From Bradyrhizobium guangdongense (GTDB taxonomy: Bacteria; Pseudomonadota; Alphaproteobacteria; Rhizobiales; Xanthobacteraceae), in NCBI RefSeq assembly GCF_004114975.1, contig NZ_CP030051.1:5890001-5954000 (forward strand): a DNA stretch of 64,000 nucleotides, written 5' to 3'. Position 1 is the first letter of the stretch, and the number at the start of each line of letters is the position of its first letter. The position numbers were made by a program, and so were the translations under genes. Of the stretch, positions 18,428 to 31,583 are shown in pieces. The notes below the pieces were generated by a model. The model was not told where the DNA came from, made no database searches, and saw only the letters and a program-made list of their open reading frames with translations.

Positions 18428-19681
18428 TCAGGCAGGCTGCGCAACCGCTCGTGCGACCGGCTTCTCCACGATCGGTAAATTGATCAGCGCGGAGAGCACG
18501 CCGAACAGGATCGAGAGCCACCAGATCGGCGTGTAAGAACCAAACTTCTCGAACACGATGCCCCCTAACCAAACACCGAGGAAGCCGCCGACCTGATGGC
18601 TGACGAAGGCAAAGCCATAGAGCGTTGCAAGCCAGCGCGTGCCGAACATCAGCGCCACCAGCGACGAGGTCGGCGGCACCGTCGACAGCCAGGTCAGGCC
18701 GGAAACTGCGCCGAACGCGATCGCAGAGAACGGGGTGATCGGGAACGAGATGAAGGCGAGCGTCGTGAGCGCACGGGTGAAATAGATCGCCGACAGGATG
18801 TAGCGCTTCGGCAAGCTATTCTGGAGATAGCCGACGCTCAGCGATCCCATGATGTTGAACAGGCCGATCGCCGCGATCACCCAGCCGCCGGTTTGCGCCG
18901 AGATGCCGCGGTCGACCAGGAAGGCCGGCAGATGCACGGTGATGAAGGCGAGCTGGAATCCGCAGGTGAAGAAGCCGAGCACCAAGAGCACGTAGGAGCG
19001 ATGGCCGAAAGCTTCGGCGAGCGCCTTGGTGATGGTCTGCTCGTCCGCGGGCGCGGTGCTGGCGCTGCTTGCAACCGGCGGCGTCGAGATCGCCAGCGCC
19101 AGCGGGATGATCAGCAGCATGAGGAAGCCGAACACGCTGAGCGCCTGCTGCCAGCCGAAATTGTCGATCAGTGCCACGCCAATGGGCGCGAACAGAAACT
19201 GGCCGAGCGAGCCCGCCGCAGTGCCGGCGCCGAGCGCAAGTCCGCGCTTCTCGGCCGGCAGGAGTTTCGTGAACGCCGACAGTACCAGATTGAACGAGCA
19301 GCCGGCGAGACCGAAGCCGACCATGACGCCCGCTCCGATATCCAGCGCCAGCGGCGTCGCGGAATAGCGCATCAAGAGGAGCCCGCCGGCATAGAGCAGC
19401 GCGCCGACGCACATCACGCGATAAAGGCCGAAGCGATCGGCGACTGCGCCGGCAAGTGGCTGGCCCAATCCCCACAACAGATTCTGCACGGCGATGGCGA
19501 GGCCGAACACATCGCGGCCCCAAGCGAATTCATGGCTCATCGGCTGCACGAAGAAGCCCAATGCCGAGCGCGGGCCGAAACCGAGCATGCCGATCGCACA
19601 ACCGCAGAGGATGATCACGGCCGGCGTGCGCCAGTTGGAGGAACGTGAGGAAGGAGCGAGCTCGCCCGCTTGAATCGACAT
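18428..19681 (-). CDS. Major facilitator superfamily transporter
   Basis: A 417-residue transporter with twelve predicted helices in two halves. The loop GAVADRFGLYRV after helix 2 is the MFS motif A. The N-terminal GFGPRSALGFFVQPMSHEFAW pattern resembles transporters of the oxalate/formate or monocarboxylate groups, but the substrate cannot be told. The ATG at 19681 has GAGGA 5 nt upstream. It is divergent from nadA; the nad operators lie in the shared 335-bp region, nearer to nadA, so a link to NAD precursor uptake is possible but unproven. Confidence 0.85.
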   Translation of the reverse strand: MSIQAGELAPSSRSSNWRTPAVIILCGCAIGMLGFGPRSALGFFVQPMSHEFAWGRDVFGLAIAVQNLLWGLGQPLAGAVADRFGLYRVMCVGALLYAGGLLLMRYSATPLALDIGAGVMVGFGLAGCSFNLVLSAFTKLLPAEKRGLALGAGTAAGSLGQFLFAPIGVALIDNFGWQQALSVFGFLMLLIIPLALAISTPPVASSASTAPADEQTITKALAEAFGHRSYVLLVLGFFTCGFQLAFITVHLPAFLVDRGISAQTGGWVIAAIGLFNIMGSLSVGYLQNSLPKRYILSAIYFTRALTTLAFISFPITPFSAIAFGAVSGLTWLSTVPPTSSLVALMFGTRWLATLYGFAFVSHQVGGFLGVWLGGIVFEKFGSYTPIWWLSILFGVLSALINLPIVEKPVARAVAQPA

Positions 19682-19900
19682 GGTGTTCCTCATTCGTCGG
19701 TTGGCGGCCCGCAGATCGGCGACCGCAAGGCAGCATTTAATGCAGTTGCATGGAAATCCCAAGCCAAAAATGATTGCGTTCCACGAGGGGCTCCCGCGGA
19801 AGCATTGCGTTTCATTGCGGCTCGTCCAGCGTGCAAAATACGACTTGACGGAAATGTGTGCGGCCGGACCTAGCGGTGCCATACAAGCCGTGTTATGTCG

Positions 19901-19923
19901 GATTTACTCAGATTGAGCATATT
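19901..19923. promoter_or_regulatory. Palindromic operator 1 upstream of nadA
   Basis: The sequence is GATTTACTCA, GAT, TGAGCATATT: an inverted repeat with 7 of 10 arm positions matching. It shares the CTCA-N3-TGAGCATAT core with operator 2, whose centre lies 74 bp downstream, close to seven helical turns. Confidence 0.6.
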
Positions 19924-19973
19924 TAGGACGTCCTGAATTCCACCCGGCCCGTCGGCCGGATTTCTCAGGTCCC

Positions 19974-19998
19974 ATATATACTCAAACTGAGCATATAT
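19974..19998. promoter_or_regulatory. Palindromic operator 2 upstream of nadA
   Basis: The inverted repeat is ATATATACTCA, AAC, TGAGCATATAT, with 10 of 11 arm positions matching. It ends 18 bp before the nadA ATG and just before its ribosome site (GGGAGG at 20006-20011), a position suited to repression. The pattern agrees with what I recall of NadQ sites in Rhizobiales. Confidence 0.7.
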
Positions 19999-20016
19999 AA
20001 CTTTTGGGAGGCTTCG

Positions 20017-21120
20017 ATGCCGATCGCTGCAATTTACGGCCCAGATGATTTTACCAATCGACCACCGGGCCAAGCCACCTCCACCTCGGTCATACCGACG
20101 CGAACCGCGCCCGCGCTGCCGAGACCTTCGCTGGAATGGACCAGCGAGGTCGAACGCGCCACGGCCCCGATCCACGCGCGCGTCAAGCATGTCATTCCGC
20201 CCATCGAGTGGCCGCTGATGGCGCCGACGATTCACGCGATCAACCAGCTCAAGCGTGCGCACAACGCGGTGATCCTCGCGCACAACTACCAGGCGCCGGA
20301 GATCTTTCACGGCGTTGCCGACATTGGCGGCGATTCGCTCCAGCTCGCCGTCGAGGCCACCAAGGTGAAGGCCGATGTGATCGTCCAATGCGGCGTGCAC
20401 TTCATGGCGGAGACGTCGAAGCTGCTCAATCCCGAGAAGACGGTGCTGATCCCGGATAGCCGCGCCGGGTGCTCGCTCGCCGCCAGCATCACCGGCGCCG
20501 ACGTGCGGCTCCTCCGCGAAAGATTTCCCGGCGTACCTGTCGTTGCCTACGTCAACACCTCCGCGGAGGTGAAGGCCGAGGTCGACATCTGCTGCACCTC
20601 GTCGAACGCGGTGCAGGTGGTGGAGAGCCTCGGCGCGCCGAGCGTGATCTTCCTGCCCGACCGCTATCTAGCGACCTATGTCGCCTCGAAGACCAATGTG
20701 AAGATCATCGCCTGGAAGGGCGCCTGCGAGGTCCATGAGCGCTTCACCGGCGACGAGCTGCGCGCCTTCCGCGACGCCGATCCGTCGGTGCAGATCATCG
20801 CGCATCCCGAATGCCCCCCGGACGTGTTGGCGGAGGCCGACTTCACAGGTTCGACCGCGCACATGATCAACTGGGTGCGCGAGCGTCGGCCGAAGCGCCT
20901 GGTGATGATCACGGAATGCTCGATGGCCGACAACGTCCGCGCCGAGCTGCCCGACGTCGAGATGCTGCGTCCCTGCAATCTGTGCCCGCACATGAAGCGC
21001 ATCACGCTCAGCAACATCCTGGAGAGCCTGCTGACGCTCGGTGAAGAGGTGACGATCGATCCGGCGCTTGCGCAGCGGGCGCGGCGCTCGGTCGAGCGGA
21101 TGATCAATCTGAAGAATTGA
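20017..21120 (+). CDS. nadA: Quinolinate synthase A
   Basis: A 367-residue [4Fe-4S] enzyme that condenses iminoaspartate with dihydroxyacetone phosphate to quinolinate. Landmarks are [10 protein letters not shown] near residue 90, Cys125 in [22 protein letters not shown] [15 protein letters not shown], Cys266 in HPECPPDV, and Cys320 with Cys323 in PCNLCPHMK. About 60 residues precede the conserved core, somewhat longer than in E. coli. It opens the nadABC operon: nadB starts 7 nt after its stop. The start has GGGAGG 5 nt upstream. Confidence 0.96.
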   Translation: MPIAAIYGPDDFTNRPPGQATSTSVIPTRTAPALPRPSLEWTSEVERATAPIHARVKHVIPPIEWPLMAPTIHAINQLKRAHNAVILAHNYQAPEIFHGVADIGGDSLQLAVEATKVKADVIVQCGVHFMAETSKLLNPEKTVLIPDSRAGCSLAASITGADVRLLRERFPGVPVVAYVNTSAEVKAEVDICCTSSNAVQVVESLGAPSVIFLPDRYLATYVASKTNVKIIAWKGACEVHERFTGDELRAFRDADPSVQIIAHPECPPDVLAEADFTGSTAHMINWVRERRPKRLVMITECSMADNVRAELPDVEMLRPCNLCPHMKRITLSNILESLLTLGEEVTIDPALAQRARRSVERMINLKN

Positions 21121-21127
21121 GGGCAAC

Positions 21128-22735
21128 ATGACCGACAACATCCACAACCTCACCCGCTCCACCGACGACGTCGTCATCGTCGGCGGCGGACTTGCCGGGC
21201 TGTTCTGCGCCCTGAAGCTCGCCCCGCGGCCGGTGACGCTGATCTCGGCGGCACCGCTCGGACAGGGAGCATCGTCCGCATGGGCCCAGGGCGGCATCGC
21301 CGCCGCGGTGGCTGAAGGCGACAGTCCCGAAGCGCACGCGGCGGACACCATCGCGGTCGGCGGCGGCATCGTCGACCAGGCCATCGCGCTCGGAATCGCC
21401 CGCGAGGCGAGCCCCCGGATTCACGATCTGCTCGCCTATGGCGTGCCGTTCGATCGCGATCTCGAGGGCCGGCTTGCCGTGGGGCGGGAAGCCGCGCATT
21501 CCGCGCGCCGGATCGTCCATGTCCGCGGCGATGGCGCCGGCGCTGCGATCATCGCAGCGCTGAGCGAGGCCGTGCGCCGCACGCCGTCGATCCGTCTGAT
21601 CGAGGGTTTTGTGGCCGAGGCGCTGCTGACCGAGGACGGTGCAGTCACCGGCGTGCAATTGCGCGAGGCCGGAAACTTCGCGGCGAGGCCAGTGATGATC
21701 GCCGCCCGTGCGGTCGTGCTTGCGACCGGCGGCATCGGCCATCTCTACGCCGTCACCACCAATCCGGCTGAGGCGAACGGATCAGGCCTTGCGATCGCCG
21801 CACGCGCCGGCGCCGTGATCGCCGATCCTGAATTCGTGCAGTTTCACCCGACCGCCATCATGGTCGGCCGCGATCCGGCGCCACTTGCGACTGAGGCGCT
21901 GCGCGGCGAAGGCGCGACGCTGATCAACAGCAGTGACGAACGGTTCATGACGGCGCTCCATCCGCTCGCCGAGCTCGCGCCGCGCGACATCGTGGCTCGC
22001 GGCGTGTTCGCCGAGATCGCATCGGGACGCGGCGCGTTCCTCGATGCACGGCAGGCACTGGGCGCGCGCTTCGCCGACAAATTCCCGACGGTGCATGCGA
22101 GCTGCGTTGCCGCCGGCATCGATCCGGCGACGCAGGCCATCCCAATCGCCCCCGCCGTGCACTATCACATGGGGGGCATCGCAGTCGACGCGCTCGGCCG
22201 CAGCTCGATGGACGGGCTCTGGGCCGCAGGCGAAGTGTCGTCCACCGGCGCGCACGGCGCCAACCGGCTCGCGTCGAACTCGCTGCTTGAGGCCGTGGTC
22301 TATGCCGCACGGATCGCCGAGGACATTGCCGGTCAGGCGATCCCCTCGCCTACCCGCCTGCCTGAGGCGCTGATAACGCCGCGTAGCGGCGCGCCAGATG
22401 CGGGCGCCGTGAAGCGGCTGCGGACGATAATGAGCGCGAATGTCGGCGTAATCCGCGAGCGCGACGGACTTGCGGACGCCGTCCGCAGTTTTGCTGCGCT
22501 CGAGCACACGGCCACCAGCATCGCGGTCCGCAACATGGCGACATCGGCCCTGCTCGTTGCTGTCGCGGCCTGGAGCCGGCGCGAAAGCCGCGGGGCGCAT
22601 TTCCGCTCCGACCATCCTGCGGAGGTCCCTGCCCTGACGCAGCGAACCATGACGACACTCGCCGAAGCGCACGACATCGCGGACGGCCTCACCGAGCGTC
22701 CAACGCCGCGCGTGGCGCAAACCATGATCGCCTGA
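21128..22735 (+). CDS. nadB: L-aspartate oxidase
   Basis: A 535-residue flavoenzyme that oxidises L-aspartate to iminoaspartate, which NadA uses. The FAD-binding site [17 protein letters not shown] is near residue 15, [13 protein letters not shown] near 50, and QFHPTAIM near 240. The substrate-side features [17 protein letters not shown] and [17 protein letters not shown] are intact. A GAGGG ribosome site lies 4-5 nt before the ATG. It sits between nadA and nadC in one operon. Confidence 0.96.
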   Translation: MTDNIHNLTRSTDDVVIVGGGLAGLFCALKLAPRPVTLISAAPLGQGASSAWAQGGIAAAVAEGDSPEAHAADTIAVGGGIVDQAIALGIAREASPRIHDLLAYGVPFDRDLEGRLAVGREAAHSARRIVHVRGDGAGAAIIAALSEAVRRTPSIRLIEGFVAEALLTEDGAVTGVQLREAGNFAARPVMIAARAVVLATGGIGHLYAVTTNPAEANGSGLAIAARAGAVIADPEFVQFHPTAIMVGRDPAPLATEALRGEGATLINSSDERFMTALHPLAELAPRDIVARGVFAEIASGRGAFLDARQALGARFADKFPTVHASCVAAGIDPATQAIPIAPAVHYHMGGIAVDALGRSSMDGLWAAGEVSSTGAHGANRLASNSLLEAVVYAARIAEDIAGQAIPSPTRLPEALITPRSGAPDAGAVKRLRTIMSANVGVIRERDGLADAVRSFAALEHTATSIAVRNMATSALLVAVAAWSRRESRGAHFRSDHPAEVPALTQRTMTTLAEAHDIADGLTERPTPRVAQTMIA

Positions 22736-22745
22736 AGGAAAGACC

Positions 22746-23624
22746 ATGATCACCCCCAGCTCCCTGCTCTATCCCGACGCCTTCCTCTCTCCGCTTGCGA
22801 TCGACGAGGCCGTGCATCGCGCGCTCGACGAGGACCTCGGCCGCGCCGGCGACATCACCTCGCGCGCGACTATTCCGGAAGCAACCAGCGCGCAAGCCGT
22901 CCTCGTCGCGCGCCAGTCCGGCGTCATCGCGGGCCTGCCGCTCGCGCTGGCGACGCTGCAAAAGCTCTCGCCCGACATCGAGGTGCGCGCGCATGTCCGC
23001 GACGCCGCGCGCGTAACCCGCGGCCAGCAAGTACTGACGATCTCGGGCCCTGCGCGTGCCATTCTCACCGCGGAGCGGTCCGCGTTGAATTTCGTCGGAA
23101 GGTTGTCCGGGGTCGCCACGCTGACGGCCGACCATGTCGCGCGCACCGAAGGCACCAAAATGCGCATCTGCTGCACGCGCAAGACCACGCCGGGATTGCG
23201 GGCGCTGGAGAAGTACGCGGTGCGTTGCGGCGGCGGCTTCAACCACCGTTTCGGCCTGGATGATGCGATCCTGATCAAGGACAATCATATCGCGGTCGCC
23301 GGCGGGATACGTGCCGTGCTGGAGCGCGCCCGCGCCCATGCCGGCCATCTCGTCAAGATCGAGATCGAGGTGGATACGCTGACGCAGCTGCGCGAGGTGC
23401 TCGACACAGGACTTGCCGACGCCGTGCTGCTCGACAATATGGATATCGCGGCCTTGCGCGAGGCCGTCAGGATGACGGAAGGCCGCCTGAAGCTGGAAGC
23501 CTCCGGCGGAGTGACGCTGGACTCGATCCCCGCCATCGCGGCCACCGGCGTCGACTACGCCTCCTCAGGCGCGCTGACACACTCGGCGCCGAATTTCGAC
23601 TGTGCGCTGGATATCGATGTCTAA
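22746..23624 (+). CDS. nadC: Nicotinate-nucleotide pyrophosphorylase (carboxylating)
   Basis: A 292-residue enzyme that turns quinolinate and PRPP into nicotinate mononucleotide. Recognisable parts are [13 protein letters not shown] near residue 28, [16 protein letters not shown] near 110, [17 protein letters not shown] near 145, and [14 protein letters not shown] [12 protein letters not shown], with [21 protein letters not shown] near the end. It is the last gene of nadABC, 10 nt after nadB, and ends 4 bp from the convergent hydrolase gene. Confidence 0.96.
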   Translation: MITPSSLLYPDAFLSPLAIDEAVHRALDEDLGRAGDITSRATIPEATSAQAVLVARQSGVIAGLPLALATLQKLSPDIEVRAHVRDAARVTRGQQVLTISGPARAILTAERSALNFVGRLSGVATLTADHVARTEGTKMRICCTRKTTPGLRALEKYAVRCGGGFNHRFGLDDAILIKDNHIAVAGGIRAVLERARAHAGHLVKIEIEVDTLTQLREVLDTGLADAVLLDNMDIAALREAVRMTEGRLKLEASGGVTLDSIPAIAATGVDYASSGALTHSAPNFDCALDIDV

Positions 23625-23628
23625 GCGG

Positions 23629-25086
23629 CTACCGCCGCTCGGTCACGCCCATCTCGGCGGAGCTCTTCGCCTCCTGGACCAGCTCGGCCGAGAGCGCGGC
23701 GGTCTGCGCGGGCGTGCCCCAGCTGGGCTCCTCAGCTCCATCGCCCCAGTTGCGCGGCCGGTAGAAGGTGTGCACGCCGAACTTGTACATCTTCTTCATC
23801 TCGGACACCCAGGAGGGGCGCACCCAATAGGCATGATAGTGCGTGGACTTGCCGACCTCGGGCAACCAGATCTGGCCGTCGAGCATCGCCTTCGAGATCT
23901 TCTTGGCGCGCTCCCACATCTCGGGCTCGCGGATCACGTCGGGATTGTTGTCGCAGGCGAAGGTGAACTGGCAGGCGAAGTGACGGTATTTGTTCTGATA
24001 GACCACGCCGCAGACCGTATCAGGATATTTGCCGGAGAAGACGCGGTTCATCACCACTTGCGCGACAGCGATCTGGCCGCGGACGGCCTCGCCACGGGAT
24101 TCGAAATAGACGGCTTCGGCGAGGCACTTTTCGGACTTCGCGCGTGACTTGTCGTCGAGCGCGAGACGCTCCGCCGGCGATTTGGCGCGCTGGTTGTCGG
24201 CGTTGACCTCGCCCTTCGGCGCGACGCTCTCGCCGCTTTCGGTCGCGTTACCGACGTCCTCGTTCGGCGGCGACAGCGAGGCCAGCTTCATGTCGGGATC
24301 TGGCATCACGATCAACGGCTCCGCGCCGGGCTGCCAGCTTTCGATGCTCTCGACGGGACCGCCGAGCGAGGAGCTGCCGAAGAACAGGCTCGAGGTTTTC
24401 ACGCTGAAAGGATCGCGCGGCGGGGTCGCGACCGTTGCCTGCTTCGGCGCATTGACCGGCTGCGCTGCGAACGGCAGCGCGACGTCGTCGGCCTTCGGAT
24501 TGGCGTACTGCGTCAGCGGCGGCGCGCGCATGGCCTCCTGGAGCTCGGGATCCAGCGCTGCCGCGGACTCCGGCGACATCGCTTGCGGCTGTGGGACAGG
24601 CCGCTCAGCGGTCTTGGCGCCGAACACAGAGCTGTTCGAAGTCGCAGGATTCTCCTGCGCGGGCGCGGCAGCCGGCGCGGCCGTCTCGGGTGCCAGCGCG
24701 GGCGTCACGATGGCGAGACGGTCGCCCTTCAGCGCGCGATCGACCTTGGGAAAATCGGAGGCCTGATAGCGCGCCGGCGCCTGGAGCGCCGGGTTGCGCG
24801 GGATCGAGCCGGTGACGTCGCGGCCATCGAGGCTCGCGAGGCGAACCATTGCGCTCTGCGGCGCGGACGTCCCGATCGGGCGCGAGAAACTGTAGGTGGC
24901 GAGCTGAATGGACGAGGCCGCAGAGAAGACCTGCTTCTGCCAGCGCTCGGCGACGCCGGGCTGACGCGCCAGCAGCGAGCCTATGTCCTGATAGCCGATC
25001 TCTCGCGGCATCAGCGCGAAGACCAGGAGACCGATTCCGAAGGACGCGAACCGCGCGCCCTTCGGATGGTTACGCAACACTGACAT
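23629..25086 (-). CDS. SleB-type cell wall hydrolase
   Basis: A 485-residue protein. Residues about 15-35 form an N-terminal membrane anchor. A long low-complexity region rich in Ala, Pro and Ser runs to about residue 330. The C-terminal domain (about 340-460) is a SleB/CwlJ hydrolase: CLAEAVYFESRGEAVRGQIAVAQVVMNRV with the catalytic Glu, then YRHFACQFTFACD and STHYHAYWVRPSW. It probably cuts peptidoglycan outside the inner membrane. The ATG at 25086 was preferred to the GTG four codons earlier, but neither has a strong ribosome site. Confidence 0.88.
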   Translation of the reverse strand: MSVLRNHPKGARFASFGIGLLVFALMPREIGYQDIGSLLARQPGVAERWQKQVFSAASSIQLATYSFSRPIGTSAPQSAMVRLASLDGRDVTGSIPRNPALQAPARYQASDFPKVDRALKGDRLAIVTPALAPETAAPAAAPAQENPATSNSSVFGAKTAERPVPQPQAMSPESAAALDPELQEAMRAPPLTQYANPKADDVALPFAAQPVNAPKQATVATPPRDPFSVKTSSLFFGSSSLGGPVESIESWQPGAEPLIVMPDPDMKLASLSPPNEDVGNATESGESVAPKGEVNADNQRAKSPAERLALDDKSRAKSEKCLAEAVYFESRGEAVRGQIAVAQVVMNRVFSGKYPDTVCGVVYQNKYRHFACQFTFACDNNPDVIREPEMWERAKKISKAMLDGQIWLPEVGKSTHYHAYWVRPSWVSEMKKMYKFGVHTFYRPRNWGDGAEEPSWGTPAQTAALSAELVQEAKSSAEMGVTERR

Positions 25087-25373
25087 CGATACGCTCACGC
25101 TACGCTTACGCCAGTCTCCGATCGAACTCAGTACATCCGTGCAATTCGATCTTTATCGTCAGTATCCAATTTAGGTTGCCGGGGCGTTAATCAGCGTTGC
25201 GCACGGAGCACACTCAAGCGATGTCGGGTGTTTTCACGGAGCGATGAGGCGCGGTGGTAAATGCGGGCTGATCTGAAGCGGTAAACAATCGGTCAATGCG
25301 AATGGTGAAGGAACTCTTGCTGATAGATTTTGCGCGCACGTATCATTACGGGACGTCGTAAGCTTCCTCCGTC
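25087..25373. other. Intergenic region upstream of the SleB-type gene
   Basis: The 452-bp gap between the SleB-type gene and ppdK holds a family B palindrome (25374-25459) and the ppdK terminator. In the remaining 287 bp I see no gene, RNA or strong operator; it should contain the promoter of the hydrolase gene, on the minus strand. Confidence 0.5.
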
Positions 25374-25459
25374 GTCATTGCGAGCGCAGCGAAGCAATCC
25401 AGAGCCTTTCCGCGTAGACAGTCTGGATTGCTTCGTCGCAAGCGCTCCTCGCAACGACG
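25374..25459. repeat. Interspersed palindrome, family B, copy 1
   Basis: It begins GTCATTGCGAGCGCAGCG and AAGCAATCCAGA, and its right half is the inverted counterpart (TCTGGATTGCTTCG, then CTCGCAACGAC). Copies lie at 36354-36433 and 45665-45749. The stem halves could fold as a long hairpin in RNA. Confidence 0.82.
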
Positions 25460-25477
25460 AGCCGATCGAACATCGCC

Positions 25478-25513
25478 CCAAAATGAAAAGAGGCGGAGCC
25501 CAGCCCCGCCTCT
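25478..25513 (-). terminator. Rho-independent terminator of ppdK
   Basis: On the minus strand, 26 nt after the ppdK stop: AGAGGCGG, a 9-nt loop region, CCGCCTCT, then TTTTCATTTT. The stem is an 8-bp perfect match followed by a T-rich run. Confidence 0.85.
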
Positions 25514-25538
25514 CTCGCATCTCGTATGTCGCCCCGCC

Positions 25539-28472
<2,934 letters not shown>

Positions 28473-28566
28473 AGCTTGCACACAACCTGCGAGAGGGACG
28501 GGAAATTGCGGGCCTTACACCATTTTGGGCGGGCCCGCGCAAGTCAGAGTTCCGGAAAATCAAGGC

Positions 28567-28722
28567 CTAGAGATGGAGCCACTTCAATAAGCCGAGCCCG
28601 ATCGCGCCGTTGATGATGAGGAAAATCGCCACGATCAGGTTCAGCAGGCGCGGCATGATCAAAATGAGCACGCCCGCAAGCAACGACAGAAGCGGCGAGA
28701 TGTGGGCGACAGTGATGTGCAT
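28567..28722 (-). CDS. DUF3096 small membrane protein
   Basis: A 51-residue hydrophobic protein beginning MHITVAHISPLLSLLAGVL. It has two membrane helices around the conserved IMPRLLNLIVAIFLIINGAIGL, typical of the DUF3096 family. The ATG has GGAAAG about 7 nt upstream. It ends 94 bp from the ppdK start and could belong to a separate unit. Function unknown. Confidence 0.8.
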   Translation of the reverse strand: MHITVAHISPLLSLLAGVLILIMPRLLNLIVAIFLIINGAIGLGLLKWLHL

Positions 28723-28958
28723 GAATTTTCTTTCCGAGCGTTGGGACGAATCGCGGCCGGATCATACCGGACCCGGTTCCGCGGGTAGAGACGCGCTGCG
28801 GCGCCCTGAGTTCCGGGTTTCGCGAAAACTGCCCGAAATTGCCGCGTATGCGGCAGGGCTTTTTCCGGAACATCGCGCGCGGCGCAGCATTGGCAACCGG
28901 TCGCGCCATTGGCGCTTCCGTCAGACGACGCCGCAAAAATACGTCGAAGGAGTTGCCC

Positions 28959-29312
28959 ATGCGGAACAGGATTCTTGCCCTTGCAGCGCTCGCGGCCGCG
29001 ATCGGCTCGCCCGTCGCAGCGCAGGCGCAAACCGGGATCACGGTGGGACGCGCGCCGGCCGTGGTCGATAGCGGCCCCACAATCACCGTCGAACAGCGGC
29101 CGGCCTTCCGGGAGTATGTCGTCGAGCAACGTGTGCCGGCCTTCAGCATTCCAGATCGCGTCGTGGTCGGTGCCACCTTACCTGAGACCGGCATCACCTA
29201 TTATGACGTGCCGCAACGTTTCGGCGCGACGACCTACCGCTACACCGTCGTGAACGGCGAGACCGTGCTGGTCGAGCCGCGCTCGCGGCGCATCGTCGAG
29301 GTGATGGATTAG
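28959..29312 (+). CDS. DUF1236 exported protein
   Basis: A 117-residue protein with a signal peptide cut near AQAQ (residue 24). The mature part has two short repeats of the DUF1236 type: EQRPAFREYVVEQ with VPAFSIPDRVVVGATLPETGITYYDVP, and a C-terminal RYTVVNGETVLVEPRSRRIVEV. Such proteins are common in Bradyrhizobium and related genera; their role in the periplasm is unknown. GGAG sits 6 nt before the ATG, and a strong terminator follows. Confidence 0.87.
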   Translation: MRNRILALAALAAAIGSPVAAQAQTGITVGRAPAVVDSGPTITVEQRPAFREYVVEQRVPAFSIPDRVVVGATLPETGITYYDVPQRFGATTYRYTVVNGETVLVEPRSRRIVEVMD

Positions 29313-29373
29313 TTCGACTCGATGTCCGGCGCGCCGATCGAGACGTGGCGCGAGCAGTGTAATCGGACATCAG

Positions 29374-29415
29374 GCCCCGCCCGGTCTTCCCCCCGCCGGG
29401 CGGGGCATTTTTATT
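29374..29415 (+). terminator. Rho-independent terminator after the DUF1236 gene
   Basis: GCCCCGCCCGG and CCGGGCGGGGC form a perfect 11-bp stem with an 11-nt loop, followed by ATTTTTATT. It lies 61 bp after the DUF1236 stop. Confidence 0.9.
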
Positions 29416-29457
29416 GTCATTCCGGGGCGCGCCACTTGGCGCGAGCCCCGGAATAAC
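29416..29457. repeat. Interspersed palindrome, family C, short copy
   Basis: GTCATTCCGGGGCGCGCC on the left and GCGCGAGCCCCGGAATAAC on the right form an almost perfect hairpin of 42 bp. A longer copy lies at 32613-32713. It abuts the terminator of the DUF1236 gene. Confidence 0.8.
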
Positions 29458-29483
29458 ACTGTGTTTGCCGCGTGACCCCGCCC

Positions 29484-31583
29484 TCAATCCTGGATCTTCG
29501 AGAAATCCGCCACCGCGCGCGTGGCGCTGCGGATCTCATTGAGCAGCTTCAGCCGGTTCTCGCGCACCTTCGCATCGTCGTCGTTGACGCGAACCTTGTC
29601 GAAGAACGCATCGACCGGCGGACGCAGCTTCGCCATCGCGCTCATCGCGGCGGCAAAGTCTTCCCTGGCGACGGCAGCGCCGGCTTCCGCCTTCACCTCG
29701 CCGATCGCCTTCGCGAGCGCCTTCTCCTCGTCGAGGCTGTAGAGAGACGAATCCGGCGCACCGTCGAATGTGCGCTTGTCCTTCTTCTCCTCGATCGAGA
29801 GGATGTTGCTGGCGCGCTTGGTGCCGGCGAGCAGATTCTTGCCGTCGTCAGAGTCGAGGAATTTGCCCAGCGCCTCGACGCGGCGGACGATCATCAGCAG
29901 ATCGTCCTGGCCGCCGAGCGCGAATACGGCGTCGACCAGATCGTGCCGCGCGCCCTGCTCGCGGAGCTGGACTTTCAGGCGATCCGCGAAGAAGGCGAGC
30001 AGATCGCTCGGCAGCTTCTGCGCGTCCGCAGGCTTCACCGACAAGCCGGCAAGAGCGGACGCAGCCACCTTCATCAGTGACAAGCGCAGAGCGTTCTCGG
30101 CGATCAGGCGAATCACGCCAAGCGCTGCGCGACGCAACGCATATGGGTCCTTCGATCCCGTCGGCTTCTCGTCGATGGCCCAGAAGCCAACGAGCGTATC
30201 GAGCTTGTCCGCGAGCGCGACGGCAACGCTGACCGGATCGGTCGGCACGCGATCGGTCGGGCCTTGCGGCTTATAGTGTTCTTCGCAGGCGGCGGCCACA
30301 GAGGCGTCCTCGCCCTGGGCCAGCGCGTAGTACTTGCCCATCAGGCCCTGCACTTCAGGGAATTCGCCGACGACTTCGGTCAGCAAATCCGCCTTGGCGA
30401 GATGCGCGGCGCGCGTTGCCTTCGCGACATCAGCGCCCACCAGCGCCGCGATCTCCGCGGCCAAACGCTCTATGCGCTTGATCCGCGCGGCCTGCGTCCC
30501 GAGCTTCTCGTGGAACACGATCTGCTCGAACTTCGGCAGACGATCCTCGAGCCTGGTCTTCAGGTCGGTCTCATAGAAGAACTTCGCATCGCTGAGGCGC
30601 GCGCGGATCACGCGCTCGTTGCCGCCGATGATGGTCTTGCCGCCGTCGGTCGCCTCGATGTTGGCGACCAGGATGAACTTGCTCGCGAGCTTGCCCGTCT
30701 TGGGGTCACGCACCACGAAGCATTTCTGGTTGTTGCGGATGGTGGCGCGGATCACCTCGTCGGGCGTCTTCAGGAACTCAGGCTCGAACGATCCCATCAG
30801 GACGACCGGCCATTCGACGAGGCCCGAGACCTCGTCGAGCAGGTTCTGGTCCTCGACGAGGTCAAAGCCCTGCGCAAACGCAAGTTGCCTGGCGTCGGTG
30901 AGGATCGCGTCTTTGCGGCGCTCGGGGTCGAGCACGACCTTGGCGTCGAGCAGTTTTGCCTCATAGTCCTCGAAGCGGCGCACCTGAATCGCGGCCGGCG
31001 CGAGGAAGCGATGGCCGTACGTGGTCTGGCCGCTCTCGATGCCGTCGACGGAAAACTTTACGACATCGGGCTCTTCCGTTTCGAGGCCGAAGGTCGCGGT
31101 GATCGCGTGCAGCGGACGCACCCAGCTCAGCGACCCGGGTTTTCCCGAGCGCGCGCCCCAACGCATCGATTTCGGCCAGGGGAAGGTTCTGACGATAACG
31201 GGCAGGATTTCCGCGAGCACGTCGATTGCGTCGCGGCCGGGCTTCTCGATCAAGCCGATGTAGAAATCACCCTTGGGGTCGCGCTGAATCTTGGCTTCAT
31301 CGAGCGACTTCAGACCCGTTGCCTTCAGAAAGCCCTGCACGGCCGCATCGGGCGCGCCGACTTTCGGGCCGCGACGTTCGGTCTTGAGGTCGGACTGGCG
31401 CGCCGGGATGCCGTGCACGGTGAGCGCGAGGCGGCGCGGCGTCGCGAACGCTTTCGCGCCTTCATACACCAGGCCTTCGGCGACGAGCTTGTCGGTGACC
31501 AGACGACGAAGATCGTCGGCCGCCTTTCCTTGCATGCGCGCGGGGATTTCTTCCGAAAACAGTTCAAGCAAAAGATCGGGCAT
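29484..31583 (-). CDS. glyS: Glycyl-tRNA synthetase beta subunit
   Basis: A 699-residue beta chain of the heterotetrameric bacterial glycyl-tRNA synthetase; it binds tRNA. It starts [18 protein letters not shown], the standard beward signature of GlyS, and includes an HD-like stretch ([14 protein letters not shown] to [15 protein letters not shown]) and a C-terminal anticodon-binding region. The ATG at 31583 overlaps the glyQ stop (ATGA), so the two subunits are translationally coupled. Length is normal for the family. Confidence 0.96.
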   Translation of the reverse strand: MPDLLLELFSEEIPARMQGKAADDLRRLVTDKLVAEGLVYEGAKAFATPRRLALTVHGIPARQSDLKTERRGPKVGAPDAAVQGFLKATGLKSLDEAKIQRDPKGDFYIGLIEKPGRDAIDVLAEILPVIVRTFPWPKSMRWGARSGKPGSLSWVRPLHAITATFGLETEEPDVVKFSVDGIESGQTTYGHRFLAPAAIQVRRFEDYEAKLLDAKVVLDPERRKDAILTDARQLAFAQGFDLVEDQNLLDEVSGLVEWPVVLMGSFEPEFLKTPDEVIRATIRNNQKCFVVRDPKTGKLASKFILVANIEATDGGKTIIGGNERVIRARLSDAKFFYETDLKTRLEDRLPKFEQIVFHEKLGTQAARIKRIERLAAEIAALVGADVAKATRAAHLAKADLLTEVVGEFPEVQGLMGKYYALAQGEDASVAAACEEHYKPQGPTDRVPTDPVSVAVALADKLDTLVGFWAIDEKPTGSKDPYALRRAALGVIRLIAENALRLSLMKVAASALAGLSVKPADAQKLPSDLLAFFADRLKVQLREQGARHDLVDAVFALGGQDDLLMIVRRVEALGKFLDSDDGKNLLAGTKRASNILSIEEKKDKRTFDGAPDSSLYSLDEEKALAKAIGEVKAEAGAAVAREDFAAAMSAMAKLRPPVDAFFDKVRVNDDDAKVRENRLKLLNEIRSATRAVADFSKIQD

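Noticed and set aside
25296..25364. A 22-codon frame before the family B repeat
   Set aside because: No ribosome site and too short to support without conservation.
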